NCBI RefSeq assembly: GCF_921292975.1
Contig: NZ_CAKLCM010000002.1
Span: 2,170,001 to 2,234,000, forward strand
Origin: Vibrio hippocampi
GTDB lineage: Bacteria; Pseudomonadota; Gammaproteobacteria; Enterobacterales; Vibrionaceae
Direction: 5' to 3'
DNA: 64,000 bases
Both the position numbers and the translations under genes were made by a program. Below the pieces are notes generated by a model. It had not been told where the DNA came from. It saw only the letters and a list, made by a program, of their open reading frames with translations, and searched no databases. The stretch's first letter is position 1, and every line of letters starts with the position of its first letter. This document shows, one piece after another, positions 8,037 through 20,774 of this stretch.

Positions 8037-8783
8037 ATGGGCAAAAAAATACTCTTTGTTTGTCGAGGCAACTCGGCACGTTCACAGCTAGCGGAAGCGA
8101 TTGTCAATCAAGATTATGCCGATCTTTATCAAGCATTTAGTGCAGGTAGCACCCCAGGTGAAGTCGATAAGCGCACCATAGAAACGCTAACTCAAGCCGG
8201 ATATAACACGCATAATCTACGCTCAAAATCCGTCGATGAGTTTGCTGGCGAGCATTTTGACTATGTCATCACGCTCTGCTCTTCTGCTCAGCAAGAATGC
8301 GGGGTATTTCATAACACCGATGAAAACATTTTCTGGGATCTACCAAGTCCAACCACGCTTTCATCATCGAGTTTTGAGAGTTCGCTATACGATTTACAAA
8401 AACGAATAGAATTGTTTGTTAACGTTCACAGCGACAGCAAAGATCTCGACTTTGATCCCATGACCCTGCACAAATGTCTTAGTGATAGAACGCGCTTGAT
8501 GATCACCTTAATGATATTCAGTGAGGTTGAACTCAGTGTGGGCGAGTTATGCCAAGCGTTGCAGGAGTCACAACCCAAGATATCCAGAGCGCTCGCTATT
8601 TTGCGTAATTGTGGACTGGTCACTGACCGTCGAAAAGGACAATGGGCATTTTATTCGATATCGAAACAGTTACCGCTTTGGGCGATTGAAGTTCTTGATG
8701 CATCATTGAGAAGTGTTAAACCCTCGCTGGTCGCGGCGATACAATTGCTCAACCAAGCCGAACGTCCCTATAAGCATTTATAA
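8037..8783 (+). CDS. arsenate reductase (thioredoxin type) fused to ArsR repressor domain
   Basis: The 248-residue protein joins two domains in one frame. Residues 1-130 are a low-molecular-weight-phosphatase-fold arsenate reductase: CRGNSARS with Cys9 and Arg15, a second redox pair Cys81 and Cys88 (spacing x6), and Asp101 in DLP. This matches the Cys10/82/89 relay of Staphylococcus ArsC, so reduction of As(V) to As(III) with thioredoxin is expected. Residues 140-225 are an ArsR winged helix with ESQPKISRALAILR (177-190), nearly the recognition helix of the neighbouring ArsR. It is transcribed divergently from that repressor. The fusion would give a reductase that may also bind the shared operator. 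Confidence 0.9.
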   Translation: MGKKILFVCRGNSARSQLAEAIVNQDYADLYQAFSAGSTPGEVDKRTIETLTQAGYNTHNLRSKSVDEFAGEHFDYVITLCSSAQQECGVFHNTDENIFWDLPSPTTLSSSSFESSLYDLQKRIELFVNVHSDSKDLDFDPMTLHKCLSDRTRLMITLMIFSEVELSVGELCQALQESQPKISRALAILRNCGLVTDRRKGQWAFYSISKQLPLWAIEVLDASLRSVKPSLVAAIQLLNQAERPYKHL

Positions 8784-8843
8784 CGCCCCTTTACATATTT
8801 GATAAGGCTTAACATTATAAGTAACGCCCTGTTCACTTTTTGG

Positions 8844-9521
8844 TTATAGGCTTAGATGATTTTCTAGTTCACCTAAGTGTTCAATTCTCACCAGGTTGGG
8901 ACTGTCGATAGTACAGGGATTATCCGGGTCTTCATCATGGGCAAAATAGAGCGTCTTAATTCCAGCAGACACACCAGCTTGAACACCCACGATTGAATCA
9001 TCAATAAACAGGCACTGCTCTGCTTTTACCTGCATTTTATCCATCACGTACTCGAGCATTTTGGGGTCAGGTTTCCAGGCTTGAGCATCAAATGCACTGA
9101 ATACCGTCCCTTCAAAGTAACGGTCGAGGTTGGTCAAGGGCAGCGTCACCTGCATCTTTTCGTGAGGCGCGTTGGAAGCGATACAGATCTTGATGCCTTT
9201 CGCTATCAAGCTCTCAAGTAATACTTCAACGCCGTCCATCGTTGTCAGGTAACGAGTAAAGAGTTCGTTGCTTATCACTCGATAGCGGGCGATTAACTGT
9301 TCCATCCCGTCCCCTGCTATCACGTTTTTGTCTTCAACTAAACTGCCCAACACAATATGTATTTTGATGCCTTGGTAGTCACGCTTTAGCGCTTCGTAGT
9401 CGATTTTGGTTCCGACCTCGGCAAGGGTTTGCACTAGCGCTTGTAAACAGAGACGCTCACTGTCAATTAATGTACCGTCACAATCAAAGATGACGCACTG
9501 GATCGGATTGGTTGCTGTCAC
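8844..9521 (-). CDS. HAD-superfamily phosphatase (YieH/beta-phosphoglucomutase-like)
   Basis: The 225-residue protein has all HAD motifs: FDCDGTLIDSE with nucleophile Asp13 and Asp15, IASNAP for motif II, KPDP for motif III and FIDDSIVGVQAG for motif IV. An alpha-helical cap follows motif I, making it subclass IA. Substrate is probably a small phosphorylated metabolite; E. coli YieH acts on 6-phosphogluconate. The start is GTG at 9521 with AAGGA 7 bases upstream. It stands alone and is convergent with the arsC-arsR fusion. Confidence 0.85.
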   Translation of the reverse strand: MTATNPIQCVIFDCDGTLIDSERLCLQALVQTLAEVGTKIDYEALKRDYQGIKIHIVLGSLVEDKNVIAGDGMEQLIARYRVISNELFTRYLTTMDGVEVLLESLIAKGIKICIASNAPHEKMQVTLPLTNLDRYFEGTVFSAFDAQAWKPDPKMLEYVMDKMQVKAEQCLFIDDSIVGVQAGVSAGIKTLYFAHDEDPDNPCTIDSPNLVRIEHLGELENHLSL

Positions 9522-10047
9522 TCGCAGGTCCTTTTGAGAGCAAGGTGAATGAGTTTTAGACTAGCAAGATTCTGTCGTAGACACCATCAAGGATTAAGCG
9601 GTGACAAGTTGTATAAAGATAACGAATTGAGCGAAAAAATCTCATCACATGAAAAAAAGTTACAAAACACAAAATCGAACGAAAAGTATTTATTTTGAAG
9701 TAAAAATTAAATAGAAAGCGAAGAAACATTGCTCTAAAACAAGTTCTATATCGTGAATTTTGATCAATTCAATGGTAGAATCCGCCCCCGAAAAGAAAAT
9801 TAATTACAGAATTAGACGTTATTTTTCTGCAACCTTACTGTTATAAAGTGGGCTATATCACAGAAAACTAACCTTTTACGTAAGCAAAAGCGTCATTTGA
9901 CGACTGATTAGCCGTAAGACTTTCAACTCTAGAAGAAAAGACTAGACTCAATGAAAGCTCAATGAAGATGAATTTTGGGCGCTGCTAGGCTTCTAGAGAC
10001 TATACTAACTTTCAATTTTTAACATTATTCACCGGAGAATATCTTCC
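9522..10047 (+). other. long leader and promoter region of pykF
   Basis: No gene is visible in these 526 bases. Candidate signals are a TAGAAT at 9776-9781 followed by the GC-rich discriminator CCGCCCCC, and a partial CRP-like site at 9847-9862 (AGTGG, 6 bases, TCACA; 8 of 10 matches). A short hairpin CGTCA-TT-TGACG follows near 9890. The Shine-Dalgarno GGAG at 10033 serves pykF. If the TAGAAT is real the 5' leader would be about 260 bases. Confidence 0.35.
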
Positions 10048-11460
10048 ATGAAAAAGACCAAAATCGTATGTACGATTGGCCCAAAAACTGAATCTGTAGA
10101 GAAGCTAACTGAACTTGTAAACGCTGGCATGAATGTTATGCGTCTTAACTTCTCTCACGGTAACTTTGAAGAGCACGCTGCGCGTATCGACAACTACCGT
10201 GAAGTTATGGCTAACACTGGCAAGCAGCTAGCTATCCTTCTAGATACTAAAGGTCCAGAAATTCGTACTATCAAACTAGAAGGCGGCAACGACGTTGATC
10301 TAGTGGCTGGTCAAGAGTTCACTTTCACAACTGACGCTTCAGTTGTAGGTAACAAAGATATCGTTGCTGTCACTTACACAGGTTTCGCAAACGACCTGAC
10401 AGCAGGCAACACTATCCTAGTTGATGATGGTCTAATCGAGATGGAAGTTATCTCAACGACTGAAACTGAAGTTAAGTGTAAAGTTCTTAACAACGGTGCT
10501 CTAGGTGAAAACAAAGGTGTTAACCTTCCTGGCGTTTCTGTTCAACTTCCTGCGCTATCTGAAAAAGATAAAGCTGACCTTAAATTTGGTTGTGAGCAAG
10601 GCGTTGACTTCGTTGCTGCTTCTTTCATCCGTAAAGAAGAAGACGTTAAAGAAATCCGTACTCTTCTAGATGCGAACGGTGGCGAAAACATCCACATCAT
10701 CTCTAAGATCGAAAACCAAGAAGGTGTTGATAACTTCGACGCTATTCTAGAAGCTTCTGACGGTATCATGGTTGCTCGTGGTGACCTAGGTGTTGAGATC
10801 CCAGCTGAAGAAGTTATCTTCGCTCAGAAAATGATGATTGAGAAGTGTAACCGTGCTCGTAAGATGGTTATCACTGCAACTCAAATGCTAGATTCTATGA
10901 TCCAAAACCCACGCCCAACTCGTGCTGAAGCTGGCGACGTTGCGAACGCGGTTATGGACGGTACTGATGCAGTTATGCTTTCTGGCGAAACTGCAAAAGG
11001 TAAGTACCCTGTTGAAGCAGTCACTATCATGGCTCAAATCTGTGCTCGTACAGATGGCGCTCTAAAAGCTGAGCTAGGTTCTCGTCTAGACAGCCCACGC
11101 CTACGCATCACTGAAGCAGTATGTAAAGGCGCTGTAGACACAGCTGAAAAACTAGCGGCTCCACTGATCGTTGTAGCCACTGAAGCGGGTAAATCTGCAC
11201 GTTCTGTACGTAAGTACTTCCCAACGGCAAACATCATCGCTGTAACAACTAACACTAAGACAGCTGCTCAGCTTGTTCTTACTAAAGGTGTTACTCCAGT
11301 TGTTGTTGATTCAATCAACAGCACTGATGCTTTCTACGTAACAGGTAAAGAGATCGCTCTTGAAACTGGTCTAGGTAAGAAAGGCGACATCGTAGTAATG
11401 GTTTCTGGTGCTCTAGTGGCATCTGGTACAACAAACACTGCATCTGTACACGTACTATAA
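10048..11460 (+). CDS. pykF: pyruvate kinase I
   Basis: The 470-residue protein is colinear with the fructose-bisphosphate-activated PykF, starting [19 protein letters not shown] (32-38) supplies the ATP and K+ site, ISKIENQEG the catalytic lysine, and [12 protein letters not shown] and [10 protein letters not shown] the substrate and Mg2+ site. It converts phosphoenolpyruvate and ADP to pyruvate and ATP in the cytoplasm. Codon use is strongly biased to highly expressed codons compared with the arsenic genes. SD CGGAGAAT precedes the ATG, and an intrinsic terminator follows within 60 bases, so it is monocistronic. Confidence 0.97.
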   Translation: MKKTKIVCTIGPKTESVEKLTELVNAGMNVMRLNFSHGNFEEHAARIDNYREVMANTGKQLAILLDTKGPEIRTIKLEGGNDVDLVAGQEFTFTTDASVVGNKDIVAVTYTGFANDLTAGNTILVDDGLIEMEVISTTETEVKCKVLNNGALGENKGVNLPGVSVQLPALSEKDKADLKFGCEQGVDFVAASFIRKEEDVKEIRTLLDANGGENIHIISKIENQEGVDNFDAILEASDGIMVARGDLGVEIPAEEVIFAQKMMIEKCNRARKMVITATQMLDSMIQNPRPTRAEAGDVANAVMDGTDAVMLSGETAKGKYPVEAVTIMAQICARTDGALKAELGSRLDSPRLRITEAVCKGAVDTAEKLAAPLIVVATEAGKSARSVRKYFPTANIIAVTTNTKTAAQLVLTKGVTPVVVDSINSTDAFYVTGKEIALETGLGKKGDIVVMVSGALVASGTTNTASVHVL

Positions 11461-11490
11461 TTTTCCAAGAATTATAGACTTATCTACAAA

Positions 11491-11515
11491 AAGAGGGCTT
11501 CGGCCCTCTTTTTTT
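11491..11515 (+). terminator. pykF intrinsic terminator
   Basis: AAGAGGGC, loop TTCG, GCCCTCTT, then a T-run. It lies 30 bases after the pykF stop. Confidence 0.92.
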
Positions 11516-11637
11516 ATCAATTCTTTCTAGATTACCTCTTGCTCAACTTTTCCACACGATGTACCATTAAATGAATTTACAATATGGCATACCTTTGGTT
11601 TTGCTTATACAAATTCTATTTCGTTGTGAGGTATATT

Positions 11638-12309
11638 GTGTCAAGTCCAACATTGACAGATAAGGTAGCAAAGCAGATTTGCCAAGACATCTTGTCTGGG
11701 GAACTCAAACCTAATCAAAAGCTTGTCGTATCAGATCTTAAAGAGAAATACGATGTTGGTGCCTCACCTATTCGAGAAGCTCTCATTCAACTATCTTGGA
11801 TTAAGTACGTAAAACTTGAGCCACAGAAAGGATGCTGGGTCGCACCAATCTCCAAGTTGGAACTCTACGATTTATATGAGAGCCTCAAAATCGTTTCTTC
11901 TGTGTTACTAGAAAAATCCATTCGTGAAGGCAGTGAAAGTTGGGAGCTTGAAATTCTGACGGAATACCACAAACTGTCTCGCTTTAAATTTCAAGGCGAT
12001 AACTTCAACTGGCAGGATTGGGAAGAGAGACAAGAAGCCTTCTATACGTCACTGCTCAAAGGCTGTTTCTCAAAGAATATGCTGCAATTTTTTGACGATA
12101 TCATCCGTCAAATCAAACGCTATCGTAGCATTTCTTTAAGTTATTCACCGATGAACTTCGAACAGATGTTCCAAATTGAGCAGCACGAGAAAATCATGAA
12201 ACTAACGCTCGATAAAGACTATGAAGGTGCGAAACAGCAACTCGAGAGTTATCTAACAAGCATGATGAAAGAGATTGAACCGACGGTAGACAATATCGAA
12301 ATGGCGTAA
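11638..12309 (+). CDS. GntR-family (FCD domain) transcriptional regulator
   Basis: The 223-residue protein has an N-terminal winged helix, with KVAKQICQDILSGELKPNQKL and VGASPIREALIQL (the family signature around the recognition helix). An all-helical FCD-like ligand domain covers about 75-215. I chose the GTG at 11638, which has GAGG 7 bases upstream; the ATG at 11584 would add 18 hydrophobic residues foreign to the family. Several FadR-subgroup metal ligands are not obvious. The target is unknown. It lies alone between pykF and eno and ends at a 21-bp perfect inverted repeat. Confidence 0.85.
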   Translation: MSSPTLTDKVAKQICQDILSGELKPNQKLVVSDLKEKYDVGASPIREALIQLSWIKYVKLEPQKGCWVAPISKLELYDLYESLKIVSSVLLEKSIREGSESWELEILTEYHKLSRFKFQGDNFNWQDWEERQEAFYTSLLKGCFSKNMLQFFDDIIRQIKRYRSISLSYSPMNFEQMFQIEQHEKIMKLTLDKDYEGAKQQLESYLTSMMKEIEPTVDNIEMA

Positions 12310-12347
12310 GTGCATCACGCTCTCAACGACTTTCAGTACCAAACAAA

Positions 12348-12394
12348 CGAATAAGAAAAGGGCCATTGTTTATCAATGGCCCTTTTCTTATTCG
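12348..12394. terminator. bidirectional terminator, 21-bp perfect inverted repeat
   Basis: Arms 12348-12368 and 12374-12394 are perfectly complementary with a 5-base loop, and contain AAAAGGGCCATTG. It lies between the GntR gene stop (plus) and the stop of the small gene at 12399 (minus), so it can end both transcripts. Confidence 0.85.
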
Positions 12395-12398
12395 TTAC

Positions 12399-12530
12399 TT
12401 ACCAACCGAAAAACTCTCTGTGATGAGTGTTTAAAAGCAGCACCATAAGCAAAAAGTATAACGCGCTAAGTTTGATACCAAGGATCGCAAGTGTACCTAC
12501 GGTAAGTCTGACAAGGAAAGGATTGAACAT
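12399..12530 (-). CDS. small membrane protein, 43 residues
   Basis: The frame starts ATG at 12530 and stops TAA at 12399. The product begins MFNPFLVRLTVGTLAIL and ends HHREFFGW. Residues 6-33 are almost entirely hydrophobic, enough for one membrane segment. AGAGG sits 6 bases before the start. The stop is 5 bases from a bidirectional terminator shared with the GntR gene, which argues that the transcript is real. No family was recognised. The opposite-strand frame at 12427-12624 has no such support. Confidence 0.6.
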   Translation of the reverse strand: MFNPFLVRLTVGTLAILGIKLSALYFLLMVLLLNTHHREFFGW

Positions 12531-12732
12531 GGTAAACCTCTGCACTCAATATGTTAATTTCCATAGAGTTTTTTTAAAAGCAGATGAATTCCATTCACTC
12601 GCTCAGTCAATATCAGTCATCTGATAGTGACAGAATTTGTAGGTCGGTCAGTATACTCTTTCGCCAAAGGCGGTCAAGCATTAGCCAAGTCTTAGACTAA
12701 AGTCTAAGATCAAATCAATTCGCTGCAAATAA

Positions 12733-12761
12733 AAAAACACCTCGCTTTGCGAGGTGTTTTT
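12733..12761 (-). terminator. eno terminator
   Basis: CACCTCGC and GCGAGGTG form an 8-bp stem with a TTT loop, extended by A/T pairs. The minus strand continues in seven T. It lies about 40 bases after the eno stop. Confidence 0.9.
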
Positions 12762-12799
12762 GTCAGCATAAAGCTGGAACTAACTTATTCAGTAACGAA

Positions 12800-14113
<1,314 letters not shown>

Positions 14114-14180
14114 TCATTGAATTTAAATGTCAAATTAAGGGCAGCTGCACAACCTTCGCAACCGCCCGTATCCTTTTATA

Positions 14181-15950
<1,770 letters not shown>

Positions 15951-15984
15951 TCAATACCGAAACAGTCGCAGACTCAAATTTCAC

Positions 15985-16791
15985 TCACGTTTTGTCCTGC
16001 TTTTCCTCTTGCTTCACCTGATCCCAGAAACCATCTAACTGCGCTAAGCTATAGTCCGTCAACGCTCCACCCTGTTGTGCCGCTTTACATTCGACGCCTT
16101 TGAAGCGGCGCATAAACTTATTATTTGCCTGACTCAACGCTGTCTCCGGGTCCTGCCCCAAGTGTCTCGCAAGATTCACAGCAGCAAATAGCAAGTCACC
16201 CACTTCTTCCTGTACTTTATCGTCAGAGATTGGTGATTGGATTGCTTCGACCCGAACCTCTTCCAACTCTTCCTTGACCTTATCAATCACAGGTTCCAGC
16301 GTATCCCAATCAAACCCATATTTGGCACAACGTTTCTGGATTTTATTCGCTTTAGAGAGGGCTGGAAGAGAGTTTGGTATAGAGTCTAGAATACTTTGCT
16401 CGGTTTTACCTAATGCGGTTTTTTCTTTCCGTTTTTCCGCTTCCCAATTGGCTTGAATCGACGCTTCGTCATCAAACTCCACGTCAGAGAATACATGTGG
16501 ATGACGTCGAGTCAGCTTGTTATTTAAGCCCTCAACAACGTCTTCAAAATCAAATAACTGCTGCTCTTTCGCCATCTGACTATAAAAAATGACTTGGAAT
16601 AATAGATCACCTAACTCCTCTTGCAGGTTGACCCAATCCTGATTGTGTATGGCATCCGCAACCTCAAACGTCTCTTCAATCGTATAAGGCACAATCGTCT
16701 CAAAAGTCTGTTTTTTATCCCAAGGGCAACCTTGCTCTGGATCGCGCAGTTGGCTCATGATGTTCAGCAGTTGGTGAACGGCTTGGCTCAT
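15985..16791 (-). CDS. mazG: nucleoside triphosphate pyrophosphohydrolase MazG
   Basis: The 268-residue protein has two MazG domains. The first contains PWDKKQTFETIVPYTIEE and EELGDLLFQVIFYSQMA; the second contains EELEEVR and EEVGDLLFAAVNLARHL. The acidic EExxE/ExxD residues bind Mg2+. The enzyme hydrolyses NTPs to NMP and PPi and in E. coli influences ppGpp levels. It lies downstream of relA, separated by a hairpin (16821-16844). SD GGAG is 6 bases before the ATG. Confidence 0.95.
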   Translation of the reverse strand: MSQAVHQLLNIMSQLRDPEQGCPWDKKQTFETIVPYTIEETFEVADAIHNQDWVNLQEELGDLLFQVIFYSQMAKEQQLFDFEDVVEGLNNKLTRRHPHVFSDVEFDDEASIQANWEAEKRKEKTALGKTEQSILDSIPNSLPALSKANKIQKRCAKYGFDWDTLEPVIDKVKEELEEVRVEAIQSPISDDKVQEEVGDLLFAAVNLARHLGQDPETALSQANNKFMRRFKGVECKAAQQGGALTDYSLAQLDGFWDQVKQEEKQDKT

Positions 16792-16820
16792 TATTCACTC
16801 CGATAAATTGATTCAACAAA

Positions 16821-16844
16821 AAAGGGTTGGCACGCCAACCCTTT
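16821..16844 (-). terminator. relA terminator
   Basis: AAAGGGTTGG, loop CACG, CCAACCCTTT, followed on the minus strand by a T-run. It lies between relA and mazG and may give partial readthrough. Confidence 0.8.
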
Positions 16845-16862
16845 ATTAATTTTAGTCGCCCA

Positions 16863-19085
16863 CTAGCCGAGGCGCTTAACGCTCATCACATCTTTAATTT
16901 GCTCAACACGAGTGATCACGCGAGACAGAATTTCTATATTATTGACCTCGAGATCAAAGTCCATAATCGTTAACTGTCGCTTGTAGTCACTCCGGCTCTT
17001 CATGGTCACGACTTTGACTTTCTCATTCGTCAGCAGTGTGGTGACATCTTTAAGTAAGCCACCTCGTTCAAGGGCTTCTACACGAATCGTCAGAATATAA
17101 GAACCGACAAAACCACTGCCCCAAACAGTATCAATGATACGTTCAGGCGCATGATGACTGAGTTCATCGAGCTGTTCACAATCCGCTCGGTGAACCGAAA
17201 TACCGCGCCCTTGGGTAATGTAACCCTTAATCTGATCACCAGGAATAGGCTGACAACAGCGCGCAAGGTGAGTCATCAGGTTATCAACCCCTTCTACGAC
17301 AACCGCATCTTTGTGAGGACGACTTTGACTGGTATTCTTAGTGCCCGATTCTTGCAGTTTCTCCAACGCTTGCTGGTCTTCTTCTTCAGCCGTCGGCTTA
17401 TTCACCAGCGCATTAATATGGTTGATAACCTGATTAATACGCAGGTCACCGCTACCCACACCAACATACAGTTCATCTGGCGTATTGACGTTGAAACGCT
17501 TGAGGGCATACTGCTCAGCATCTTTGAGTGTTGCCCCTATCTTATGCAGTTCCGATTCGAGGATTTCTTTACCGGCTTCTAGGTTCTTCTCTCGGCTCTG
17601 CTTTCTGAACCACGCATTGATCTTGGCGCGGGCACGACCGGAGTGAACAAATCCTAAAGAGGGGTTTAGCCAGTCGCGAGACGGGTTTGGTTCTTTGGCG
17701 GTAATAATCTCTACCTGATCACCCATGGTCAGTTTGTGAGTAAAGGGCACGATACGTCCTGCCACTTTGGCTCCAATACAGCGATGTCCGACTTCTGAGT
17801 GAATATGGTAAGCAAAATCAAGCGGTGTTGCGCCCATTGGTAAATCAACGACATCACCACGCGGGGTGAAGGCATAAACTCGATCATCAAATACCTGACT
17901 ACGAAGTTCATCGAGCATTTCGCCCGAGTCTGACATCTCTTCTTGCCAATCAAGCAGTTTACGCAGCCAAGTAATTTTCTCGTCGTAGCCGCTGCGACCA
18001 GAGCTCGCACCTTCTTTATATTTCCAGTGCGCGGCCACCCCTAATTCAGAGTCTTCGTGCATCTGTTTGGTGCGGATCTGGATCTCAATGGTTTTACCTT
18101 CTGGACCAAGGATCACAGTATGGATCGATTGATAGCCGTTAGGTTTTGGGTTGGCAACGTAGTCGTCAAACTCACTAGGTAAGTGCTTATATTTGGTATG
18201 AACTATCCCTAGTGCGGCGTAACAATCCTGAAGTCGCTCAGCAATAATTCGTACTGCGCGCACATCAAATAGTTCATCAAAGGCGAGACCTTTTTTCTGC
18301 ATTTTGCGCCAGATGCTGTAGATGTGCTTAGGTCGACCACTCACTTCGGCAAGAATGCTTGAAGCTTGCATTTCGGCAGTTAAGTCATCGACAAAATCTT
18401 TAATGTACTGTTCACGGACGATTCGACGTTCGGAAAGTTGTTTCGCAATCTGCTTGTAGGTTTGCGGGTGTTGGTAGCGAAAAGCGTAGTCTTCAATTTC
18501 CCACTTTAACTGACCGATACCAAGACGGTTCGCGAGCGGTGCGTAGATATTGGCACACTCTTTCGCTGCGGCTCTGCGCACTTCATCCGATTCATCTTTG
18601 ACTTCTCGCAGATTACTTATGCGCTCAGCCAACTTAATGACCACACAGCGAAAATCATCCACCATCGCCAATAACATGCGACGCACATTATCCACTTGCC
18701 CTGAAGCCTCTGAACCATCGAGGGTCACGTTCAACTGCCCGATAGCCGCCATTTCTGCTACACCATCAATCATCTTGATGATAGCTTTACCGTGATCTTC
18801 TTCTAGCTGTTCTTGTGGATACGCGCCCTCAGCCACCAGCGGATAAAGTAACGCCGCCACCAACGTTGCTTTGTCCATAGACAGAGTGACTAGGATTTCT
18901 ATCATCTCCCGACCACGCCAAAGCAGTAAATTGCCTTGTTCATTCCCGTCGAGAACCTGAGCACACCGCTGGTAAACTTCTTTGAGCCTTTTCGCTGTGC
19001 CCTTTTCCTGCTTCAGAGATGCTATCCACTTGTCTAAATCGAACTTTTCATCCGGATTTAAATGTGCGCTTCTAACCGCAACCAT
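16863..19085 (-). CDS. relA: (p)ppGpp synthetase RelA
   Basis: The 740-residue protein has the Rel/Spo layout. An N-terminal hydrolase-like domain lacks the catalytic HD (the position reads LLYPLVAEG), marking RelA rather than SpoT. The synthetase follows, with VANPKPNGYQSIHT and IEIQIRTKQMH. A TGS domain (VYAFTPRGDVVDLP), the Cys/His motif HLARCCQPIPGD, and a C-terminal ACT/RRM domain complete it. It makes pppGpp on ribosomes holding uncharged tRNA. Placed between rlmD and mazG as in other Vibrionaceae and enterobacteria. Confidence 0.97.
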   Translation of the reverse strand: MVAVRSAHLNPDEKFDLDKWIASLKQEKGTAKRLKEVYQRCAQVLDGNEQGNLLLWRGREMIEILVTLSMDKATLVAALLYPLVAEGAYPQEQLEEDHGKAIIKMIDGVAEMAAIGQLNVTLDGSEASGQVDNVRRMLLAMVDDFRCVVIKLAERISNLREVKDESDEVRRAAAKECANIYAPLANRLGIGQLKWEIEDYAFRYQHPQTYKQIAKQLSERRIVREQYIKDFVDDLTAEMQASSILAEVSGRPKHIYSIWRKMQKKGLAFDELFDVRAVRIIAERLQDCYAALGIVHTKYKHLPSEFDDYVANPKPNGYQSIHTVILGPEGKTIEIQIRTKQMHEDSELGVAAHWKYKEGASSGRSGYDEKITWLRKLLDWQEEMSDSGEMLDELRSQVFDDRVYAFTPRGDVVDLPMGATPLDFAYHIHSEVGHRCIGAKVAGRIVPFTHKLTMGDQVEIITAKEPNPSRDWLNPSLGFVHSGRARAKINAWFRKQSREKNLEAGKEILESELHKIGATLKDAEQYALKRFNVNTPDELYVGVGSGDLRINQVINHINALVNKPTAEEEDQQALEKLQESGTKNTSQSRPHKDAVVVEGVDNLMTHLARCCQPIPGDQIKGYITQGRGISVHRADCEQLDELSHHAPERIIDTVWGSGFVGSYILTIRVEALERGGLLKDVTTLLTNEKVKVVTMKSRSDYKRQLTIMDFDLEVNNIEILSRVITRVEQIKDVMSVKRLG

Positions 19086-19265
19086 CGTCTAATCTTCCCA
19101 ATCCTATTTATTCACCCACCCACCACTTTACGCTTGATATATCTTTACTTATTTTTGCGTATTGCGGCGCGTGAATTGTTGTTATTCCGTTAATTGTTCT
19201 TGCGACTACCCAAGCCAACTCAACCTCTAGGGAGTGTTCGCTTTTGGGCATCGGAGCATGGGCTG

Positions 19266-20582
19266 TTATTTCTCAAACAGCGCCATAGATTCTAAGTGAC
19301 TGGTGTGTGGAAACATATCTAACATTCCCAGTTTCACCAATTGATAACCTTGTTCAATCAGGCTTTGACTGTCTCTGGCTAGAGTAGCAGGATTACAAGA
19401 AACATAAAGCACTCTTGAGGCTCCCAACTGTGAGACTTTGTCAATAATACCGCTTGCCCCTGCACGGGCGGGATCGAGCAGTATTTTATCGAATTGTTCG
19501 CGGGTCCAAACGAGATCTTGCCAATCTTGTTCAAGGTTCGCTTGATAAAACTCGACGTTAAACAGTTGGTTGTGAAGCGCATTATGACTTGCCCAATCGA
19601 CCATGTCTTGCACACCTTCAACACCGACCACTTTTTGACAAACCTGTGCCAATGGCAAGGTGAAATTACCAAGTCCGCAGAATAAATCTAGCACTCTATC
19701 TTGCGATTGTGGGCTAAGCCACGCCATCGCCTGCGCCACCATCTTCTTATTAATCTCTTGATTCACTTGAATAAAGTGTGAGGGTAGAAATGGCAACGCC
19801 AACCCTAATTCCGAATAATAAGGCTGCTCACCGGTAACATGCTGCAACTGACCTGCCTCAGGCATCAAATACAAGCAGATCTGATTCTTTTCAGAATATG
19901 AGGTCAGCGATTGCAGGTCTTTTTCTGACAGTTTTTGCGTATGTCTCAGCACCACAACCGATGTGTTGTCGGCTTGAACTAGCTCTATGTGCCCCAAAGC
20001 GGCTGGATTAGAGAATTGAGTGAGTATCTCTCGCAATTCAGGGATGCGCGCATTTAATGAATCAAGTAACACTGGGCAGTGATTAATGTCCACCAACTCG
20101 TTACTGCGTTTACGACGGAATCCCATTACCAATTGACGGTTTTTCTTGTTCAATTTGATACTTAAACGAGCACGACGGCGATAGGCTTTGTCTTGGGACT
20201 CAATTGAAGGGGACAACGTCAGCGTTTGGTTAGCAAACTTGCTCATCAACTGACTCAGCGCCTGCTGCTTATACTCCCGTTGAGCGTCATTATTCAAGTG
20301 TTGCTGGTTACAGCCTCCACACTGTTCGTAATGAGGGCAAAATGGCTCAACGCGCGTCTCCGATGCTTGAAGCACCTTAATCAACTGCGCTTTGGCAAAT
20401 TTACTTTTACTCTCGGTTAACTGCGCAAGTACCTTCTCACCTTCTATTGCCCCTTCAATAAAAACTGGCTTTTTATTCTGATAAGCGATGCCTGCTCCTT
20501 GATGATCCATACGCTCAATCATCATTTCTTGATGCTTACTAGAAAAAGAGGTTTTCTTGGTGGGTTTAAAAAAACGTGCCAT
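19266..20582 (-). CDS. rlmD: 23S rRNA (uracil-1939-C5) methyltransferase RlmD
   Basis: The 438-residue protein begins with a TRAM domain ([21 protein letters not shown]). Four cysteines including [11 protein letters not shown] bind a 4Fe-4S cluster. The SAM motif [14 protein letters not shown] follows, then the catalytic region [12 protein letters not shown]. It methylates U1939 of 23S rRNA. It lies upstream of relA in the same direction and is divergent from barA, as in E. coli. Confidence 0.95.
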   Translation of the reverse strand: MARFFKPTKKTSFSSKHQEMMIERMDHQGAGIAYQNKKPVFIEGAIEGEKVLAQLTESKSKFAKAQLIKVLQASETRVEPFCPHYEQCGGCNQQHLNNDAQREYKQQALSQLMSKFANQTLTLSPSIESQDKAYRRRARLSIKLNKKNRQLVMGFRRKRSNELVDINHCPVLLDSLNARIPELREILTQFSNPAALGHIELVQADNTSVVVLRHTQKLSEKDLQSLTSYSEKNQICLYLMPEAGQLQHVTGEQPYYSELGLALPFLPSHFIQVNQEINKKMVAQAMAWLSPQSQDRVLDLFCGLGNFTLPLAQVCQKVVGVEGVQDMVDWASHNALHNQLFNVEFYQANLEQDWQDLVWTREQFDKILLDPARAGASGIIDKVSQLGASRVLYVSCNPATLARDSQSLIEQGYQLVKLGMLDMFPHTSHLESMALFEK

Positions 20583-20774
20583 ATCTATTATCCGGTGCTA
20601 AAAAAGGAGTGTTAATTCAAAGCGTAAAAATGTGTCTATGTCTCACTATTCTGTCGAACAGAGATTGTCGAACAGACTCGCTTTGATTAAGCTTACGTCA
20701 TCCAAGTGATGCAGTGTTGGGTATTGTCCCATATCCACATAATCATTCCAGACAAATAATGACTTCAAACTAAA

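Noticed and set aside
7922..8140. 72-codon frame at the start of the arsC-arsR fusion
   Set aside because: It overlaps the reductase start in another frame and has no family features.
12427..12624. 65-codon plus-strand frame antisense to the small membrane gene
   Set aside because: No SD or terminator, and it mirrors the supported minus-strand frame.
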